From Actinomycetes bacterium (lineage in GTDB: Bacteria; Actinomycetota; Coriobacteriia; Coriobacteriales; Eggerthellaceae), in NCBI GenBank assembly GCA_023403475.1, contig JAEYEL010000150.1, forward strand, positions 1 to 21,615: a stretch of DNA of 21,615 nucleotides. Reading direction: 5' to 3'. Within the stretch, counting starts at the first letter, position 1. Every line of letters begins with the position of its first letter. The translations under genes and the position numbers were made by a program. A model generated the notes under the pieces. The model ran no database searches and was not told where the DNA came from. It saw only the letters and a list, made by a program, of their open reading frames with translations. Of this stretch, positions 21,504 through 21,615 are shown piece by piece.

Positions 21504-21615
21504 CTACACGCAGGCAAGAGCCTGCTCTATGTCGGCTATGATGTCGAGCGCGCTCTCTATTCCGCAGGAAAGGCGTATGAGATCAGGAGAAATGCCGGCG
21601 GCGCGCAGCTCCTCG
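21504..21615 (-). CDS. C-terminal end of a Cys/Met metabolism PLP-dependent enzyme (partial)
   Basis: The last 37 codons run off the window edge. They read EELRAAGISPDLIRLSCGIE, then SALDIIADIEQALACV and a TAG stop at 21504-21506. AAGI(S/T)PDLIRLS(V)GIE...I.DL.QAL is the conserved C-terminus of the cystathionine gamma-synthase/O-acetylhomoserine sulfhydrylase family, which forms sulfur amino acids with pyridoxal phosphate. O-acetylhomoserine sulfhydrylase is the better guess, but the C-terminus alone does not separate the members. No T-rich terminator was seen; a weak CCTCG/CGAGG inverted repeat lies just past the stop. Confidence 0.85.
   Translation of the reverse strand, partial: EELRAAGISPDLIRLSCGIESALDIIADIEQALACV

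Noticed and set aside
1..21615. CRISPR array, tRNA, rRNA or tmRNA genes
   Set aside because: Both strands were scanned for regularly spaced repeats and for conserved RNA signatures such as the T-loop and GNRA-rich cores; none was convincing.

Overview
The window looks like a chromosomal segment from an anaerobic Coriobacteriia/Eggerthellaceae-type actinobacterium. This is inference from gene content: a LuxR regulator fused to a 12-helix membrane domain, paired catechol-dehydroxylase/transhydroxylase-like molybdoenzyme and ferredoxin genes, OFA-type MFS carriers, a type III glutamine synthetase, and small zinc-ribbon proteins with Pro/Gly/Ala tails. The genus cannot be fixed from sequence alone.

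Layout. (1) 1-4000: the tail of an upstream gene, a membrane-anchored LuxR regulator (+), and glnN (-) with its terminator. (2) 4200-8520: an accessory patch. It holds an intact Fic gene, a DUF4143 ATPase fragment, the N-terminal stub of an IS1634-type transposase, a gene-poor block rich in hairpins, a broken LysR gene, an intact YoeB/DinJ pair, an intact Phd/VapC pair with a consensus promoter, and a macrodomain gene stub antisense to the vapC 3' end. (3) 8640-9745: the housekeeping rplM-rpsI operon with promoter, leader and terminator. (4) 9995-20590: a minus-strand array. In transcription order it is a zinc-ribbon/PGA-tail protein, an MFS carrier, molybdoenzyme A and its ferredoxin, molybdoenzyme B and its ferredoxin, a SlyD-like FKBP, a small zinc-ribbon protein, an OFA-type MFS carrier and a LysR regulator. 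(5) 20590-21615: mostly non-coding DNA, then a small acidic-protein gene with a perfect 16-bp parS-like palindrome in its first codons, and the C-terminal end of a Cys/Met-metabolism PLP enzyme.

How the genes may work together (inference). The array in region 4 has the parts expected of a substrate-inducible anaerobic reductase pathway. Two carriers would import substrate or export product. Two cytoplasmic molybdopterin catalytic subunits, neither with a Tat signal, each have a small ferredoxin encoded a few bases downstream. A SlyD-like foldase could help maturation, and a LysR regulator could sense the substrate. The catalytic subunits have an unusual N-terminal cysteine pattern, and the substrate is unknown. 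The ferredoxin of module B appears to carry a C-terminal domain displaced by a +1 frameshift.

Most long overlapping reading frames on the strand opposite the real genes are artefacts of GC-rich codon use and are left out.
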